The notes: generated by a model not told the origin, from the sequence alone. A DNA stretch of 64,000 bases from Kitasatospora phosalacinea (GCF_000716545.1 NZ_JNWZ01000029.1:28763-92762); one strand, 5' to 3'; shown: positions 17,482-27,685, numbered from the stretch's first letter. Translations and numbers: made by a program.

Positions 17482-19224
17482 TCAGAACAGGCTGATGGTG
17501 ATCGTCACGGTGCTGCCCTGCCTGGCCGGGGTGTCCGCCGCCGGGGACTGGCCGGTGACCTTGCCGATCGGGATCAGGCCGGCGATCTCCGGCACGAACC
17601 CGGCGTCCTGCAGGGCCTTCGTGGCGTCCTCCTTGCTCATCCCCTCGACGTCCGGCACCGCGTGCATGCCCTTGGAGACGGTCAGCGCCACCGGCGAACC
17701 CGGCGACTGCCGGCTGCCCGCCGCCGGCTCGGTGGAGATCACCGAACCCTTCGGCACGGTGTCGCTGTACTCCTCGCGGCTGGTGCCCGCCGTCAGCCGG
17801 GCGTCGCCCAGCGCCTTGGCGGCGTCCGCCAGCGGACGGCCCTTGACGTCCGGCACCTGCACCCGCTCCGGACCGCGCGAGAGCACCACCTTCACCGCGT
17901 CGCTCTTGCGGACCCGGGTGCCCACGCCCGGGTCGGTGGAGATCACCGAGCCCTCCGGCGCCGACTCGCTGAACTGCTCGCTGAACGAGCCGTGCAGGCC
18001 GTCCCTGTCCAGCGCCGCCGCCGCCTGCTCCCGGTTCTGCCCCAGCACGCTCGGCACCGTCGCGTACACCGCGTTGGACAGCGCGTACGTCACTCCGCCG
18101 ACCAGCAGCAGCACCGCCGCCAGCACCGCCGACCAGATCAGCGGCCGCCGCCCGAAGCCGAAGCGGCGGGCGGGGCGCGGCCGGCCGCGCGGCGGGTCGT
18201 CGTCCACCGCCGGGCGCACCGGCGGCAGCAGCTCCGGCGGGACCTCCAGCACGCTGGTGCGGTCCAGCGCCGGGACCTTCTCGATCACCGCGGTGGCCTC
18301 GCCCGGGCTGTAGCGCGGGGCGGGCCGGGTCGAGGCGGGCGGCTCCGCGTCCAACTGCTCGACGGGCAGCGAGCGGCGGGCCCGCTGCACCGAGGCCAGC
18401 AGCTCCACCGCGTCCCACGGCCGGTCCTGCGGGTCCCGGGCGGTCGCCGCCGCCACTATCGCGTCCAGCTCCGGGCCCACCGCGGGGGCGGTCAGCGACG
18501 GCGCCGGGACGTCCTCGTGCAGGTGCCGGTACATCACCTGGGCGGCGTGCTCCCCGGTGTGCGGCTTGACGCCGGTCAGCATCTCGTACAGCAGGATGCC
18601 CGCCGCGTAGACGTCCACCCGCTGGTCGGTGGGCTCCTGGCGGATCTGCTCCGGCGCCAGGTACGAGACGGTGCCCAGCAGCTGGCCGGTCTCGGTGGCC
18701 GAGGTGGCCGCCGAGTCGGTGCCCGCCAGCACCCGGACCAGGCCGAAGTCGGCGACCTTCACCATGCCGTTGTCGGTGATCAGCACGTTCTCCGGCTTGA
18801 CGTCCCGGTGCACCAGACCCGCCCGGTGCGCCGCGCCGAGCGCCGCCAGCACCGGCTCCAGCACGTCCAGCGCGGCCCGCACCGACAGCGCCCCCCGGTC
18901 GCGCAGCACCTCGCGCAGGTTGCCGCCCGGCACGTACTCCATCGCCATGAACACGGCCCGCGGGTCGGCGCCCTGGTCCAGCACGTTCACCACGTTCGGG
19001 TGGGCGAGCCGGGCCACCGCCTTGGCCTCCCGGATGAAGCGCGCCGTGAAGTCGGCGTCCCCCGCCAGCGAGGGGTGCATCACCTTCAGCGCCACGGTGC
19101 GGTCCAGCCGGGTGTCGGTGCCCCGGTAGACGGTCGACATGCCGCCGACCGCGATCCGCTGTTCGACCCGGTAGCGGCCGTCGAGCAGCACGCCGTACAG
19201 GGGATCGTCGAGGGTCATGTCCAC
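17482..19224 (-). CDS. PASTA-containing Ser/Thr protein kinase (PknL-like)
   Basis: 580 residues. Kinase domain about 15-285: glycine loop VGGMSTVY, Lys47 in VALKVM, catalytic HRDVKPENVL, DFGLVRV and APEQ. A Pro/Arg-rich linker leads to one membrane helix (LIWSAVLAAVLLLVGGVTYAL, about 355-377), then three extracellular PASTA repeats beginning VPSVLGQ, VPDVKGR and VPDVEGM. PASTA domains sense peptidoglycan fragments or lipid II. Neighbourhood (DAHP synthase, Rv2175c-like gene, polyprenyl synthase, metF, dcw) parallels M. tuberculosis pknL. GTG 19224 lies 6 nt after TAGACT, a leaderless arrangement; ATG 19218 is the alternative. Confidence 0.92.
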   Translation of the reverse strand: MDMTLDDPLYGVLLDGRYRVEQRIAVGGMSTVYRGTDTRLDRTVALKVMHPSLAGDADFTARFIREAKAVARLAHPNVVNVLDQGADPRAVFMAMEYVPGGNLREVLRDRGALSVRAALDVLEPVLAALGAAHRAGLVHRDVKPENVLITDNGMVKVADFGLVRVLAGTDSAATSATETGQLLGTVSYLAPEQIRQEPTDQRVDVYAAGILLYEMLTGVKPHTGEHAAQVMYRHLHEDVPAPSLTAPAVGPELDAIVAAATARDPQDRPWDAVELLASVQRARRSLPVEQLDAEPPASTRPAPRYSPGEATAVIEKVPALDRTSVLEVPPELLPPVRPAVDDDPPRGRPRPARRFGFGRRPLIWSAVLAAVLLLVGGVTYALSNAVYATVPSVLGQNREQAAAALDRDGLHGSFSEQFSESAPEGSVISTDPGVGTRVRKSDAVKVVLSRGPERVQVPDVKGRPLADAAKALGDARLTAGTSREEYSDTVPKGSVISTEPAAGSRQSPGSPVALTVSKGMHAVPDVEGMSKEDATKALQDAGFVPEIAGLIPIGKVTGQSPAADTPARQGSTVTITISLF

Positions 19225-19273
19225 CCGATGAGTCTAGTGCCGAGGGGGTGCCGCCCCGGGCGGGCCGGGCACC

Positions 19274-19296
19274 GGGGCGGGTCGGCGACCCGCCCC
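19274..19296. terminator. Hairpin after thiG
   Basis: Near-continuous palindrome with 11-bp arms (19274-19284 and 19286-19296), 46 bp downstream of the thiG stop on the minus strand. It probably ends the thiO-thiS-thiG transcript ahead of the kinase gene. No T-run. Confidence 0.5.
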
Positions 19297-19342
19297 GCCA
19301 CCTGGGACGCCACCCGGCGGCGGCCGGTTCGCCCCCGCCGGC

Positions 19343-20137
<795 letters not shown>

Positions 20138-20347
20138 TCAGCCTCCCTGGACGGCGGTGAGGATCTCGACCCGGTCGCCCTCGCCGAGCGCCGTGGCGGA
20201 CCACGAACCCCGGGGCACCACGGCCTCGTTGACGGCGGCGGCGACACCGGTGTTGGCGGCCGACACCTCGGCGACCACCACGTCCAGCGTGGTGGCGGCG
20301 GGCAGGGTGCGCGGCTCGCCGTTGACGGTCAGGGCGATGGTGTTCAT
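20138..20347 (-). CDS. thiS: Sulfur carrier protein ThiS
   Basis: 69-residue ubiquitin-fold protein ending in the required diglycine (LTAVQGG), which is adenylated and converted to a thiocarboxylate that donates sulfur to thiazole. The start MNTIALTVNGEPRTLP is typical. ATG 20347 overlaps the thiO stop (ATGA), so the two are translationally coupled, and thiG follows after 3 bp. Confidence 0.95.
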   Translation of the reverse strand: MNTIALTVNGEPRTLPAATTLDVVVAEVSAANTGVAAAVNEAVVPRGSWSATALGEGDRVEILTAVQGG

Positions 20348-21498
20348 GCGGCGGCCTTCGGGGTGAAGCGGGCGGGGGTGAAGTCGGCGGCCAGCGGCGG
20401 GAGTTCGCCGGTGGCCAGGTAGTCGGCGAGCAGGTCGGCGGTGACCGGGGTGAGCAGCACCCCGTTGCGGTAGTGCCCGGTGGCGGCGGCCAGGCCGTCC
20501 AGCGCGGTCGGGCCGAGCAGCGGCGCGTTGTCCGGCGAGCCCGGGCGCAGCCCCGCCCCGGTCTCCACCAGCGGCAACTCGGTGATGCCGGGCACGAGTT
20601 CGTGCGCGTCCCGGAGCAGCTCGTAGACGCCGCCCGCGGTGACGGTGGTGTCGTGGCCCAGCTCCTCGGTGGTCGCGCCGACCACCAGCTCGCCGTCGGC
20701 CCGCGGCACCAGGTACAGGTGCTGCCCGCGCACCACCGCCCGCACGTTGCGGGACAGGAACGGGCCGTGCGCGGTGGGCATCCGCAGCCGCAGCACCTGG
20801 CCCTTGACCGGGCGGACGGCCGGCAGCACCCCGGTCGGCAGGCCCGGCAGCAGGTGGCTGCGCGAACCGGCGGCCAGCACGGTGCGCCCCGCCGTCACCC
20901 GCTCGCCGGTCGACAGCCGCACGCCCGCCGCCCGGCCGCCCTCCACCAGCAGCTCGGCGGCCTCCGCCCGGTGGAACACCACGCCCGCGCGCTCGCAGGC
21001 GGCGACCAGCGCGGCGGCCAGGCGGCGGCCGTCCACCTGGTGGTCCTCGGCGACGTGCAGGCCGCCGCGCACCCCGGGAGCCAGCATCGGCTCCAGCCGG
21101 CGGCACTCGCGGCCGGTCAGCCACTCGGACGCCAGGCCCAACCGGCCGTGGAAGGCGTGCAGTTCGCGCAGCTCCGCGCGGTCGTCGGAGTCCAGCGCGA
21201 CGGCCAGCGTGCCGGTGGCCCGGTAGCCGGTGTCCAGCCCGGTCAGCTCGGTCAGCTCGGCGGCGAACGCGGCGTACCGCTCGTTCGACGCCATCCCCAG
21301 GCGCAGCAACGGCTCCTCGCCGTACTGGAGTTCCGTCACCGGGGCGAGCATGCCCGCGGCGACCCGCGCCGCGCCCCCGCCCGGCCGGGGGTCGACCAGC
21401 GCGACCGCCAGGCCGCGCTGCGCCGAGCGCCAGGCGACGCCCAGCCCGATGATGCCCCCGCCGACCACCAGCACGTCGGGCGCGTCGGAATGTGCCAC
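20344..21498 (-). CDS. thiO: Glycine oxidase ThiO
   Basis: 384-residue FAD enzyme of the D-amino-acid oxidase family that makes the dehydroglycine used by ThiG. FAD-binding VLVVGGGIIGLGVAW begins at residue 9; the C-terminus has GLRPGSPDNAPLLGPT and the terminal FAD contact TGHYRNGVLLTP. Start GTG 21498 is preferred: AAGGGAG at 21511-21517, the 3-prime edge of the TPP riboswitch, is its likely ribosome site. The longer frame begins inside the aptamer and is not coding. First gene of the thi operon. Confidence 0.94.
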   Translation of the reverse strand: MAHSDAPDVLVVGGGIIGLGVAWRSAQRGLAVALVDPRPGGGAARVAAGMLAPVTELQYGEEPLLRLGMASNERYAAFAAELTELTGLDTGYRATGTLAVALDSDDRAELRELHAFHGRLGLASEWLTGRECRRLEPMLAPGVRGGLHVAEDHQVDGRRLAAALVAACERAGVVFHRAEAAELLVEGGRAAGVRLSTGERVTAGRTVLAAGSRSHLLPGLPTGVLPAVRPVKGQVLRLRMPTAHGPFLSRNVRAVVRGQHLYLVPRADGELVVGATTEELGHDTTVTAGGVYELLRDAHELVPGITELPLVETGAGLRPGSPDNAPLLGPTALDGLAAATGHYRNGVLLTPVTADLLADYLATGELPPLAADFTPARFTPKAAA

Positions 21499-21506
21499 AG
21501 CGGCTG

Positions 21507-21606
21507 AATCTCCCTTCGCCGGCATGACCCGGATCAGGTTCGGACGGTCGCGGGCCGCCGCAGCCCGCCTCTCAGCCCGGTGCGCCGGGCTCCCGTGTGA
21601 AGTGAA
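21507..21606 (-). promoter_or_regulatory. TPP (THI-box) riboswitch of thiO-thiS-thiG
   Basis: Minus-strand reading gives the THI-box landmarks in order: GGGAGCCC stem, GGGCTGAGAGG (about 21568-21578), GAACCTGATCCGGGTCATGC (about 21522-21541) and CGAAGGGA (21511-21518), which closes the first stem. The terminal GGGA also overlaps the likely ribosome site of thiO. Ligand binding would therefore hide it and repress translation. No terminator hairpin lies between aptamer and gene. Confidence 0.95.
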
Positions 21607-21691
21607 GTCACCCCCACCATAACGCCGGGCCGCCGCCCACCCGAAGGCACGGCCCCGGGGCGGCCGTCCGGCGGTGGGTAGGGTGGACGGC

Positions 21692-22888
21692 GTGGCTGAG
21701 CTGAGGGCAACGGACCGGGTCGTCGTGGTCGGAGCGGGCATGGCGGGCGCCCAGGCCGCCCTGGGCCTGCGGCAGGGGGGCTGGCGGGGGCCGCTCGCCC
21801 TGGTCGGCGAGGAGCTGCACCTCCCCTACGACCGCCCCCCGCTCTCCAAGGACGTCCTGCTCGGCAAGGCCGACGCCACCGCCTTCGAGATCGACTGGCA
21901 CGACCTCGGCGTCGACCTGCTCACCGGCCGACGCGCCACCGGCCTCGCCGACGGCGTCCTGCGCACCGACCGCGGCGAGCTCCGCTACGACGCCCTGGTG
22001 ATCGCCACCGGCGCCGCCCCGCGCACCCTGCCCCACCTGCCCGGCGCCCGCACCCTGCGCACCGTCGACGACGCCCACGCGCTGCGCGCCGCGCTCACCC
22101 CCGGCCGCCGGATCGTGCTGGTCGGCGCCGGCTGGATCGGCGCCGAGACCGCCACCGTCGCCCGCGGGCTCGGCTGCGAGGTCACGGTGGTGGAGGCCGC
22201 CGCCACCCCGCTGGCCGGCGCGCTGCCCGCCGAACTCGGCGCCCTGATGGCCGACTGGTACGCCGCCGCCGGCGTCGACCTGCGCTGCGGCACCGCCGTC
22301 GTCGGCGCCGCCGACGGCGGGGTGCTGCTCACCGACGGCACCCGCCTGCCCGCCGACGAGGTCGTGGTCGGCATCGGCGCCCGCCCCGCCACCGACTGGC
22401 TGGCCGGCGGCCCGCTCGCGCTCGACCCCGACGGCACCGTCCCGGTCGACGACCGGCTGCGCACCGCCCTGCCCGGCGTCCTCGCGGCCGGCGACTGCGC
22501 CTCCTACCCCTCCGCCCGCTCCGGCACCCGGCTCGCCGTCCAGCACTGGGACCACGCCCTGCACTCCGGCGCCGCCGCGGCCGCCTCCCTGCTCGGCACC
22601 CTCGACGCCCCCTACGACCCCGTCCCGTACTTCTGGTCCGAGCAGTTCGGCCGCACCGTCCAGTACGCCGGGCGGCACGCCGGGGCCGACCACCTGCTGT
22701 GGCGCGGCTCCCCGTCCGACCCCGGCTGGACGGTGCTGTGGCTGCGCGACGGGGCCCCGGTCGCGCTGCTCGCCGTCGACCGGCCGCGCGACCTGGCCCA
22801 GGGCCGCCGCCTGATCGAACGCGGCGCGGTGCTCGACCCGGCGCGCGCCGCCGATCCGGCCGTCCAGTTGAAGGCCGCGGCCCGGTAG
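21692..22888 (+). CDS. FAD-dependent NAD(P)H:ferredoxin reductase-type oxidoreductase
   Basis: 398 residues. First dinucleotide site VVVVGAGMAGAQAALGL near residue 9 binds FAD, followed by the family motif LPYDRPPLSKD; the second site VLVGAGWIGAETA binds NAD(P)H; the FAD-closing motif is GVLAAGDCASYP and the C-terminal domain has VQHWDHAL and PYFWSEQFG. This is the rubredoxin/ferredoxin reductase group serving P450 or dioxygenase electron chains, but no partner gene is nearby. GTG 21692 lies 7 nt after TAGGGT with no ribosome site (leaderless pattern). Confidence 0.9.
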   Translation: MAELRATDRVVVVGAGMAGAQAALGLRQGGWRGPLALVGEELHLPYDRPPLSKDVLLGKADATAFEIDWHDLGVDLLTGRRATGLADGVLRTDRGELRYDALVIATGAAPRTLPHLPGARTLRTVDDAHALRAALTPGRRIVLVGAGWIGAETATVARGLGCEVTVVEAAATPLAGALPAELGALMADWYAAAGVDLRCGTAVVGAADGGVLLTDGTRLPADEVVVGIGARPATDWLAGGPLALDPDGTVPVDDRLRTALPGVLAAGDCASYPSARSGTRLAVQHWDHALHSGAAAAASLLGTLDAPYDPVPYFWSEQFGRTVQYAGRHAGADHLLWRGSPSDPGWTVLWLRDGAPVALLAVDRPRDLAQGRRLIERGAVLDPARAADPAVQLKAAAR

Positions 22889-22904
22889 CGCCTAGGCTGG
22901 GACC

Positions 22905-23270
22905 GTGAGCGAGATTGATCCCAAGATTGACGCCCTGGTCCCCGCCTGGCTGTACCTGCCCGACATCTCGGAGCGGTGGGGCGTGGTGATCACCGAGGTC
23001 CGTGACATGGTGCGCAACCGCACCCTGCTGGCCGTCCGCCGCGGCCCCAACAAGTCCCTGCAGGTCCCCGCCGACTTCATCGAGGACGACGGCCCGGTCA
23101 AGCACCTGGTCGGCACCCTCACCGTGCTGCGCGACTGCGGCTTCTCCGACCAGGAGATCCTCGAGTGGATGTTCACCGAGGACGACTCCCTGCCCGGCAG
23201 CCCGATCCAGGCCCTCCGCGAGAACCGCGGCACCGAGGTCAAGCGCCGCGCCCAGGCCATGGCCCTGTGA
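22905..23270 (+). CDS. Rv2175c-family DNA-binding protein
   Basis: 121 residues with an N-terminal winged-helix domain ([20 protein letters not shown], about 17-36) and a C-terminal helical region. In M. tuberculosis the homologue Rv2175c is a substrate of the kinase PknL encoded next door; here the PASTA kinase is about 3.7 kb away with the thi genes in between. GTG 22905 follows TAGGCT by 6 nt, suggesting a leaderless message. The stop overlaps the thiE start. DNA target unknown. Confidence 0.88.
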   Translation: MSEIDPKIDALVPAWLYLPDISERWGVVITEVRDMVRNRTLLAVRRGPNKSLQVPADFIEDDGPVKHLVGTLTVLRDCGFSDQEILEWMFTEDDSLPGSPIQALRENRGTEVKRRAQAMAL

Positions 23271-23914
23271 CGGCCGCCCCCACCACCCGGCGGCGGCTGG
23301 CCGACGCCCGGCTCTACCTCTGCACCGACGCCCGCCGCGAACAGGGCGACCTGCCCGAGTTCCTGGACGCGGTGCTGGCGGGCGGCGTCGACATCGTCCA
23401 GCTCCGCGACAAGGCCCTGGAGGCCAAGCAGGAGCTGGAGCACCTGGAGGTCTTCGCCGACGCGGCCCGCCGGCACGGCAAGCTGCTGGCCGTCAACGAC
23501 CGCGCCGACGTCGCGTACGGCGCCCGGCCCGACGTGCTGCACCTCGGCCAGGACGACCTGCCGGTGGCCGTCGCCCGCCGCATCCTCGGCGAGGACGTGC
23601 TGATCGGCCGCTCCTGCCACGCCGAGGACGAGGTCGACACCGCCCTCACCGAACCCGGCGTCGACTACTTCTGCACCGGCCCGGTCTGGCCCACCCCCAC
23701 CAAGCCCGGCCGCCACGCCCCCGGCCTCGACCTGGTCCGCCACGCCGCCGCGCGGCGGCCCGAACGCCCCTGGTTCGCCATCGGGGGCATCGATCAGGAC
23801 AACCTCCAGCAGGTCCTGGACGCCGGTGCCACCCGCGTCGTCGTGGTCCGCGCCCTCACCGCCGCCGAGGACCCGGGCGCGGCCGCCGCCGCCCTCGCCG
23901 CCCGCCTGCGCTGA
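23267..23914 (+). CDS. thiE: Thiamine phosphate synthase ThiE
   Basis: 215-residue TIM-barrel enzyme coupling the pyrimidine diphosphate and thiazole phosphate to thiamine monophosphate. Motifs: [32 protein letters not shown], the loop [11 protein letters not shown] (usually GxSTH), [15 protein letters not shown] and AIGGI. It is coupled to the Rv2175c-like gene by GTGA and has no TPP riboswitch of its own, unlike the thiO operon on the other strand 1.8 kb away. Confidence 0.95.
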   Translation: MTAAPTTRRRLADARLYLCTDARREQGDLPEFLDAVLAGGVDIVQLRDKALEAKQELEHLEVFADAARRHGKLLAVNDRADVAYGARPDVLHLGQDDLPVAVARRILGEDVLIGRSCHAEDEVDTALTEPGVDYFCTGPVWPTPTKPGRHAPGLDLVRHAAARRPERPWFAIGGIDQDNLQQVLDAGATRVVVVRALTAAEDPGAAAAALAARLR

Positions 23915-23967
23915 GACCCGCGCCCCCGCCGGGAACCGCGCGGGGGCGGACCGCACTCCGTGCAGGC

Positions 23968-24630
23968 ATGGACCACACCGCGCCCGCCGCCCGGCGCGCC
24001 CGCCGGACCGCGCTGCTCGTCCCCGCGCTGCTCGGCGCGGTCGCCGTCGCCTTCCTCGCCCAGCGGCCGCTGCACCACGCCGGGTGGCACGGCTGGACGG
24101 GCACGGCCAACGGCATCGTGTTCCTGACCGTGGCCACCCTGCCGGCCGCCGCGCTGACGGTGCGGGTACTGGCCCGGCGCCGCCGCGCCGCCGGGGCCGA
24201 GCCCGGGTGGGCGCGGCGCTCGGCGCTGGCCGAGGTCGGCATGGTGTACGGGACGGTGCCGTGGGTGCGGATGATCCTGCTGCCGGGCGTCGACCCGGGC
24301 GGTCCGCGCCGCCGGGTGTCCCCGGTGCCGCTGCACGACATCGCGGAGATCGTCGCCGCCGGCCCGCCCGCCACCGCGGCGGCCCAGATCGTCGGCAACC
24401 TGCTGGTGTTCGCCGCGCTCGGCTTCCTCGCCCCGGTGCGGTTCGCCGCGCTCGCCTCGGTGTGGCGGGTGCTGGCGCTCGGCGCGGCCTGCTCGGTGCT
24501 GGTGGAGGCCGCCCAGTACGGGTTGCGGCTGGACCGGGTCTCCTCGGTCGACGACGTGCTGCTGAACGCGGGCGGGGCGGCGCTGGCCGCGCTGGCCGCG
24601 CGCCGCTGGTGGCGCCGCCCGGCGGCGTGA
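23968..24630 (+). CDS. VanZ-family membrane protein
   Basis: 220 residues with four or so membrane helices. The C-terminal half carries the VanZ pattern: NLLVFAALGFLAPV, then SVLVEAAQYGLRLDRVSSVDDVLLNAGGAAL. VanZ-like proteins lower sensitivity to teicoplanin-type glycopeptides or are of unknown function; the glycopeptide cluster genes are not present, so no resistance role is claimed. ATG 23968 is the first plausible start; no strong ribosome site is visible. Convergent with the polyprenyl synthase gene. Confidence 0.85.
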   Translation: MDHTAPAARRARRTALLVPALLGAVAVAFLAQRPLHHAGWHGWTGTANGIVFLTVATLPAAALTVRVLARRRRAAGAEPGWARRSALAEVGMVYGTVPWVRMILLPGVDPGGPRRRVSPVPLHDIAEIVAAGPPATAAAQIVGNLLVFAALGFLAPVRFAALASVWRVLALGAACSVLVEAAQYGLRLDRVSSVDDVLLNAGGAALAALAARRWWRRPAA

Positions 24631-24638
24631 GGCCCCCG

Positions 24639-25745
24639 TCAGTACTTGCGGACCGTCGCGGCGTCGGCCAGCGCCCGGAGCACCTCGCGGGTCGGGCCGC
24701 CGGCGATCGGGGCCGCGTCCAGGGCGTCCAGCGCCTCGGCGAGCAGCGCGTCGATCCGGGCCTCGACCAGGTCCGGGGCGCCGCTCAGGGTGATCAGGTC
24801 GCGCAGGGCGGCGATCTCGTCGGCGTCCAGGCCGGGCGCGCCGAGCCGGGCGTCCAGGTGGGCGGCGTCGGCCGGGCCCAGGCCGCGCATGGCGTGCGCG
24901 ACCAGCAGGGTGCGCTTGCCCTCGCGCAGGTCGTCGCCGGCCGGCTTGCCGGTGACCGCGGGGTCGCCGAAGACGCCCAGCAGGTCGTCGCGGAGCTGGA
25001 AGGCCTCGCCCAGCGGCAGGCCGAAGCCCCCGAGCGCGTCGACCAGGCCGGGGTCGGCGCCGGCCAGCAGCGCGCCGACCTGGAGCGGCCGCTCGATGGT
25101 GTACTTCGCGGACTTGTAGTGCAGGACGGTCCGGGCCCGGTCGATCGCCCCGCCGTCGGCGGAGTCGCCCGCGACCGGCTCCAGCACGTCCAGGTACTGG
25201 CCGATCATGACCTCGGTGCGCATCAGGTCGAACGCGGGCTTGGCGGCCGACACGGCGGACGTCGGCAGGCCCGAGCGCTGGAACAGCTCGTCGCACCAGA
25301 TCAGCAGCAGGTCGCCGATCAGCACCGCCGCGGACGCCCCGTACTGCTCGCGGTCGCCGCGCCAGCCGCCCGCCCGGTGCAGGTTCTCGAAGCGGCGGTG
25401 GACGGCGGGCAGGCCGCGGCGGGTGTCGCTGCGGTCCATCAGGTCGTCGTGCACCAGGGCGCTGGCCTGCAGCAGCTCCAGCGCGGCCGCCGCCCGCTCG
25501 ATCCCGGGCTCGTCCGCGGCGCCGCCGGCCGCCCGCCACCCCCAGTAGCAGAACGCCGGGCGCAGCCGCTTGCCGCCGTCCAGCAGGAAGTCGCGCAGCG
25601 CGTCGGCGACCGGCCCGAGCCGGTCGGAGATCCCGGAGAGCAGGGCCGCCCGCTCGACCATGAACGCGCCGAGGGTGCGGTTCACGCGGTCGCGCACGTC
25701 CTCCGCGTCGACGGGGTTGCGGGGAAGGCGGATGGAGGAGGGCAC
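24639..25745 (-). CDS. Trans-isoprenyl (polyprenyl) diphosphate synthase
   Basis: 368 residues from GTG 25745 with GGAG 7 nt upstream. First aspartate-rich motif VHDDLMDRSDTRRG and second LRDDLLGVFGD bind magnesium and the allylic diphosphate; GGKRLRP binds isopentenyl diphosphate. It elongates prenyl chains, likely to geranylgeranyl or longer products; the product cannot be read from the sequence. It sits divergent from metF, the same arrangement as idsA2/Rv2172c in mycobacteria. Confidence 0.92.
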   Translation of the reverse strand: MPSSIRLPRNPVDAEDVRDRVNRTLGAFMVERAALLSGISDRLGPVADALRDFLLDGGKRLRPAFCYWGWRAAGGAADEPGIERAAAALELLQASALVHDDLMDRSDTRRGLPAVHRRFENLHRAGGWRGDREQYGASAAVLIGDLLLIWCDELFQRSGLPTSAVSAAKPAFDLMRTEVMIGQYLDVLEPVAGDSADGGAIDRARTVLHYKSAKYTIERPLQVGALLAGADPGLVDALGGFGLPLGEAFQLRDDLLGVFGDPAVTGKPAGDDLREGKRTLLVAHAMRGLGPADAAHLDARLGAPGLDADEIAALRDLITLSGAPDLVEARIDALLAEALDALDAAPIAGGPTREVLRALADAATVRKY

Positions 25746-25914
25746 CTGAGACTCCGGATCGATGGGGCTGACAGTCAGATTAACGCTCTGAGCGGGGTGG
25801 CCCGTTCCACCGGGCTCCGGCGCCCCGCGGCCGGTCGGCCGAAAATGCCGGGTGGTGTCTCAGGAGGTGGACGTCGTGTGTCCGGCCCGAGCCGCCGACG
25901 GATAACCTGCCTGC

Positions 25915-26829
25915 ATGGCACTCGGGATTCCCAGCACCAGAAACGACCGCGCGCAGACCGTGCGCGACCTGCTGGCGGCCGGCGACCGCTCCTTCTCCTT
26001 CGAGTTCATGCCGCCGCGCAACGAGGAGGCCGAGCGCAAGCTCTGGGACGCGATCCGCCGGGTGGAGTGCCTGGAGCCGAACTTCGTCTGCATGACGTAC
26101 GGCGCGGGCGGCTCCTCGCGCGGCCGCACCGTCGACCTGGTCGGCCGGATCGCCACCGAGACCACGCTCACCCCCGTCGCCCACCTCACCGCCGTCGACC
26201 ACTCGGTGGCCGAACTGCGCAACATCATCGGCCAGTACGCCGACCAGAACGTGCGCAACGTGCTCGCGGTGCGCGGCGACCCGCCCGGCGACCCGCTGGG
26301 CGAGTGGGTCCGCCACCCCGCGGGCGTCACCTACGCCGCCGAGCTGGTCGAACTCATCAAGGGGATCGGCGACTTCTGCGTCGGCGTCGCGGCGTTCCCG
26401 CAGATGCACCCGCGCTCGGAGAACTGGGACGAGGACATCCGGCACTTCGTCGCCAAGTGCCGGGCCGGCGCCGACTACGCGATCACCCAGATGTTCTTCG
26501 AGGTCGAGGACTACCTGCGGCTGCGCGACCGGGTCGCCGCGGCCGGCTGCGACACCCCGATCATCCCGGAGATCATGCCGGTCACCAACGTCCGCCAGCT
26601 GGTGCGCTTCCCGCAGCTGTCCGGCTCCCCCTTCCCGGAGGACTTCCAGCGCAACCTGGAGGCCGTCGCCGACGACCCGGCCGCCCTCCGCGCGGTGGGC
26701 CTGGAGCACGCCACCGCCATGGCCGAGCGGCTCCTCGCAGAGGGCGCTCCGGGCCTGCACTTCATCACGCTGAACCACTCCACCGCGACGCTGGAGATCT
26801 ACCAGAACCTGGGCCTGCACACCCGCTGA
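25915..26829 (+). CDS. metF: 5,10-methylenetetrahydrofolate reductase MetF
   Basis: 304-residue TIM-barrel flavoenzyme reducing methylene-THF to methyl-THF for methionine synthesis. Motifs: [13 protein letters not shown] with the catalytic Glu, [23 protein letters not shown] (FAD/folate loop), [12 protein letters not shown] and [13 protein letters not shown] 25915 lies 6 nt after TAACCT and has no ribosome site, so it is probably leaderless. It is divergent from the polyprenyl synthase. Confidence 0.95.
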   Translation: MALGIPSTRNDRAQTVRDLLAAGDRSFSFEFMPPRNEEAERKLWDAIRRVECLEPNFVCMTYGAGGSSRGRTVDLVGRIATETTLTPVAHLTAVDHSVAELRNIIGQYADQNVRNVLAVRGDPPGDPLGEWVRHPAGVTYAAELVELIKGIGDFCVGVAAFPQMHPRSENWDEDIRHFVAKCRAGADYAITQMFFEVEDYLRLRDRVAAAGCDTPIIPEIMPVTNVRQLVRFPQLSGSPFPEDFQRNLEAVADDPAALRAVGLEHATAMAERLLAEGAPGLHFITLNHSTATLEIYQNLGLHTR

Positions 26830-26934
26830 TCCGGGACGGTCGGGCGGTGCGGTCCGGGATGCGGTGGTGTGCGCCCGGAGGCTGTACAGTCGCCCGCAAC
26901 CGCGCGGTGATGGTGGCGTCTGGAGGTTGCGGGG

Positions 26935-27678
26935 ATGGGCATCGGATACCTGCTCCTCTATGGCGCGTTGGCCCTGGTCGCGCTCTGGCTGACCGCCGAA
27001 CTGCTGCTGCAGAACCGGGCCCCGCTGCACTGGCGGGCGCTCGCGCTGCTGGGCTTCCTGGGCGTGGTCGCCGGGATGCGCGCCTCCTCGGTGCCGGTGA
27101 TAGTGGCGGGCGCGGCCGGCTTCGCGCTCGGCCAGCTGATGGTGACGAACTCGGTCAAGCGCGGCCGCCCGGTGGGCTGGTCGCTGCGCCGTTCGGACGG
27201 CCGGCTGCCCGGCCCGCTGGCGAAGGTCCCGCTGCTGGCCGCGGCCACCGGCGGGACGGCCGCCGCCGTCGTCGTCGCGGAGCCGGTCGTCCCGGTCGGG
27301 GAGGTCGGCCCGGTCGAGGACGAGCCGTACGAGGCCCCCGACCCGTACGACGGGCGCCCCGCCGGGTACGAGGAGTTCCAGCAGCTCGACGCGGGCGTCT
27401 ACGCCGAGGACCCGGGCGCCTACCAGGTCCCGCAGCAGCCCCAGTACGGCTACGCCCAGCAGGAGCAGCAGTACCAGCAGCAGGACTACGGCTACCAGCA
27501 GCCGTACGTCCCGCAACAGCCGCAACCGCAGCCGCAGTTGCAGCTGATCGGCTACGACCAGTACGGGCAGCCGGTCTACCAGGACCCGTACACCCAGCAG
27601 CAGTACCAGCAGCTGTACGTCCCGCAACAGCCGCAGCCGCAGCCGGACCAGAACTGGTACTACCAGCAGCAGTACTGA
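26935..27678 (+). CDS. Membrane-anchored protein with Gln/Tyr/Pro-rich C-terminus
   Basis: 247 residues; GGAGG 8 nt before ATG 26935. Residues 1-70 hold two or three hydrophobic segments (LLLYGALALVALWLTAELLL; LALLGFLGVVAGM; VPVIVAGAAGFALGQL). A basic stretch follows, then residues about 125-247 are low complexity: acidic with Tyr first, then repeats of PQQPQ, QYQQQ and YGYQQPYV. The tail looks like a prion-like, intrinsically disordered region and should face the cytosol or cell wall depending on topology. No enzyme domain is seen. Confidence 0.75.
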   Translation: MGIGYLLLYGALALVALWLTAELLLQNRAPLHWRALALLGFLGVVAGMRASSVPVIVAGAAGFALGQLMVTNSVKRGRPVGWSLRRSDGRLPGPLAKVPLLAAATGGTAAAVVVAEPVVPVGEVGPVEDEPYEAPDPYDGRPAGYEEFQQLDAGVYAEDPGAYQVPQQPQYGYAQQEQQYQQQDYGYQQPYVPQQPQPQPQLQLIGYDQYGQPVYQDPYTQQQYQQLYVPQQPQPQPDQNWYYQQQY

Positions 27679-27685
27679 CGACCGG

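Noticed and set aside
23968..24630. Glycopeptide resistance role for the VanZ-like gene
   Set aside because: No vanH, vanA, vanX or vanRS genes are present; only family membership is supported.
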